Below are positions 5,974-6,711 of a stretch of 6,711 bases of DNA, piece by piece. Source of the stretch: Desulfobacterales bacterium. GTDB lineage: Bacteria; Desulfobacterota; Desulfobacteria; Desulfobacterales; QNYZ01. How positions within the stretch are numbered: position 1 is the stretch's first letter; each line of letters begins with the position of its first letter. Under the pieces are notes generated by a model. The model did not search any database and was not told the DNA's origin. It worked only from the letters and a program-made list of their open reading frames with translations. The stretch covers positions 1-6,711 of the forward strand of contig JAOZUU010000105.1 in assembly GCA_029938515.1 (NCBI GenBank), read 5' to 3'. The translations under genes were made by a program, and so were the position numbers.

Positions 5974-6149
5974 ATTGATGATTGGTGATTGTAACATTGC
6001 GGAAGTCATTTTATTGTAGGAGCGAGCTTGCTCGCGATCTTTATCACCCTATTCACGAGCAATCTCGCTCCAACATGGATTTTCGTACTACCGGTTATTG
6101 AGAAATTCCTTGACCTTCAATCACCAATCGAAAATCACCAATCATCAAT
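5974..6149. mobile_element. MITE-like nested palindromic element with REPIN core
   Basis: The left arm ATTGATGATTGGTGATT (5974-5990) is the exact reverse complement of AATCACCAATCATCAAT (6133-6149), a 17-bp perfect match 142 nt apart. A second partial right-arm copy, CAATCACCAATC, sits at 6118-6129 and repeats 11 nt of the right arm at 14-nt spacing. The REP-like pair is nested inside. The element is 176 bp, carries no gene and separates two genes that would otherwise look like one operon, as expected for a non-autonomous insertion or dispersed repeat. No target-site duplication is obvious, so its mode of spread is unproven. Confidence 0.55.
6015..6075. repeat. REP doublet (REPIN-like inverted pair)
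   Basis: The left copy (6015-6037) has core GGAGCGAGCTTGCTCGCGA, itself a short palindrome (GCGAGC-TT-GCTCGC). The right copy (6053-6075) is its inverse, matching at 20 of 23 positions, with a 15-nt spacer. The sequence closely resembles the REP family known from Pseudomonas and other Proteobacteria, which is mobilised by RAYT (Y1-type) transposases. An inverted pair is the REPIN form. In the mRNA it could fold into a long hairpin, able to protect the upstream transcript or reduce read-through into the downstream gene. No RAYT gene is in the window. Confidence 0.8.
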
Positions 6150-6167
6150 TCAAAGTTATTTTATAAC

Positions 6168-6171
6168 GGAG
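6168..6171 (+). promoter_or_regulatory. Shine-Dalgarno fixing the polyferredoxin start
   Basis: GGAG with a 7-nt A-rich spacer before the ATG at 6179. It sits directly beyond the palindromic element and sets the frame that contains all the cysteine motifs. Confidence 0.75.
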
Positions 6172-6178
6172 AAAATAA

Positions 6179-6711
6179 ATGGAAAAACACCTTCTGGTTA
6201 TTCCCAACCGGTGCACGGGCTGCAATCGGTGTACCTACGCTTGCAGTGCGGTGAAAGAAGGGATGTTCATGCCGTCCAAGGCCCGTCTATCCATAAATAA
6301 TTTTCCCCTGGAAGGATATACTGTTCCCAGCATCTGCTTTCAGTGTCCCCAGCCGGATTGCATGAAAGCCTGTGAGACGGGAGCGATATTTATAAACGAG
6401 CGGGGCATTGTCGTTATCGAAGGCGGGAAATGCACCGGTTGCGGCGACTGCATCGATGCCTGTCCTTACGGTATGATCGAACAGTACACGTCCAAAATTG
6501 CCTATAAATGCGATCTTTGCGGCGGCGATCCGGTTTGTGTCAGTGAATGCCACTATGGTGCGCTGGTATTCAAGGCCCCGGATACGATCAGCCGCAAGTT
6601 GCGAGGGCAACAGATGAAACAGCGGATCAAAGAAGGCTCGGCGGCGGACAAACGTCTGACACTGGCGAAAAATATCTTAAAAGATGCCGTGCGGGTACCG
6701 CGAACAACGGG
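6179..6711 (+). CDS. Polyferredoxin-type electron-transfer subunit (four 4Fe-4S clusters), 3' end outside window
   Basis: 177 complete codons are visible and the frame leaves the window open. Sixteen cysteines fall in four groups: C12/C15/C18/C22 (CTGCNRCTYAC), C53/C56/C61/C65 (CFQCPQPDCMKAC), C85/C88/C91/C95-P (CTGCGDCIDACP) and C111/C114/C120/C124 (CDLCGGDPVCVSEC). This is the arrangement of DmsB/HycB/AorA-type iron-sulfur subunits, which wire a molybdo- or tungstoenzyme to other redox partners. The classical four-cluster core ends near residue 125. The visible remainder (126-177) is basic and helical and may be the normal C-terminal tail. No Tat or Sec signal is present, so it is cytoplasmic, matching the fusion enzyme. 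It follows that gene by 211 nt in the same direction and is the likely electron acceptor for the AOR module. A flavin subunit often follows in AorABC-type clusters but would lie outside the window. Confidence 0.94.
   Translation, partial: MEKHLLVIPNRCTGCNRCTYACSAVKEGMFMPSKARLSINNFPLEGYTVPSICFQCPQPDCMKACETGAIFINERGIVVIEGGKCTGCGDCIDACPYGMIEQYTSKIAYKCDLCGGDPVCVSECHYGALVFKAPDTISRKLRGQQMKQRIKEGSAADKRLTLAKNILKDAVRVPRTT

Larger units (their letters stand above)
5968..6178. other. Intergenic region between fusion and polyferredoxin genes, filled by a nested palindromic element
   Basis: This 211-nt gap is almost wholly occupied by inverted repeats: outer arms at 5974-5990 and 6133-6149, and an inner REP-like pair at 6015-6075. 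A short frame can be read across it into the next gene, but it starts inside the repeat and uses the wrong frame for the cysteine motifs, so it is not a gene. The Shine-Dalgarno of the polyferredoxin gene lies at the right end. Confidence 0.75.

Noticed and set aside
5974..6149. CRISPR-like array from the repeated AATCACCAATC units
   Set aside because: Only two short direct copies with 3-nt spacing, arranged as inverted-repeat arms; no regular spacers and no cas genes.
6028..6300. A 90-codon plus-strand frame crossing the repeat into the polyferredoxin gene
   Set aside because: It starts at a TTG within the REP core and uses a different frame from the one giving four complete cysteine groups. 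The ATG at 6179 has its own Shine-Dalgarno.

Overview
The window looks like chromosome from an anaerobic, mesophilic bacterium, most likely Desulfobacterota (Desulfobacterales-like). That placement is an inference from the tungstopterin aldehyde oxidoreductase with its polyferredoxin partner, the moderate GC content, and the GC-rich intergenic palindromes. No rRNA or other taxonomic marker is present.

Layout. The left third (1-1820) is on the minus strand. Reading in the direction of transcription, it holds a two-TM protein of unknown function (1820-1053), a YkgJ-like cysteine-cluster protein 5 nt behind it (1047-535), a 245-nt gap with strong palindromes, and the N-terminal third of a diacylglycerol/lipid-kinase-family protein that runs off the left edge (289-1). 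A divergent intergenic region (1821-2135) carries two GC hairpins, outward-facing promoter candidates and a palindrome that may be a regulator operator. The right two thirds are on the plus strand: a TetR-family regulator (2136-2744), a 1054-residue fusion protein (2803-5967), a 211-nt gap filled by a nested palindromic element with a REP/REPIN-like core, and a 16-cysteine polyferredoxin (6179 to the right edge).

The central item is the fusion protein. Residues ~35-463 form a complete class-III PLP aminotransferase closely resembling putrescine aminotransferase (PatA/YgjG). Residues ~469-1054 form a complete tungsten-type aldehyde:ferredoxin oxidoreductase (AOR). The two are joined by only about five residues. 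The inferred chemistry is amine + 2-oxoacid -> aldehyde + amino acid, then aldehyde + H2O -> carboxylic acid with two low-potential electrons, which the polyferredoxin encoded downstream could collect. With putrescine the intermediate would be 4-aminobutanal/1-pyrroline and the product GABA. The substrate is inferred from family resemblance and is not proven. The TetR gene directly upstream is the likely local regulator.

A second oddity is in the AOR module. The first three cluster cysteines are present, but the position aligned by eye with the usual fourth ligand is alanine, and an unusual C-x-C-x-C lies just upstream.
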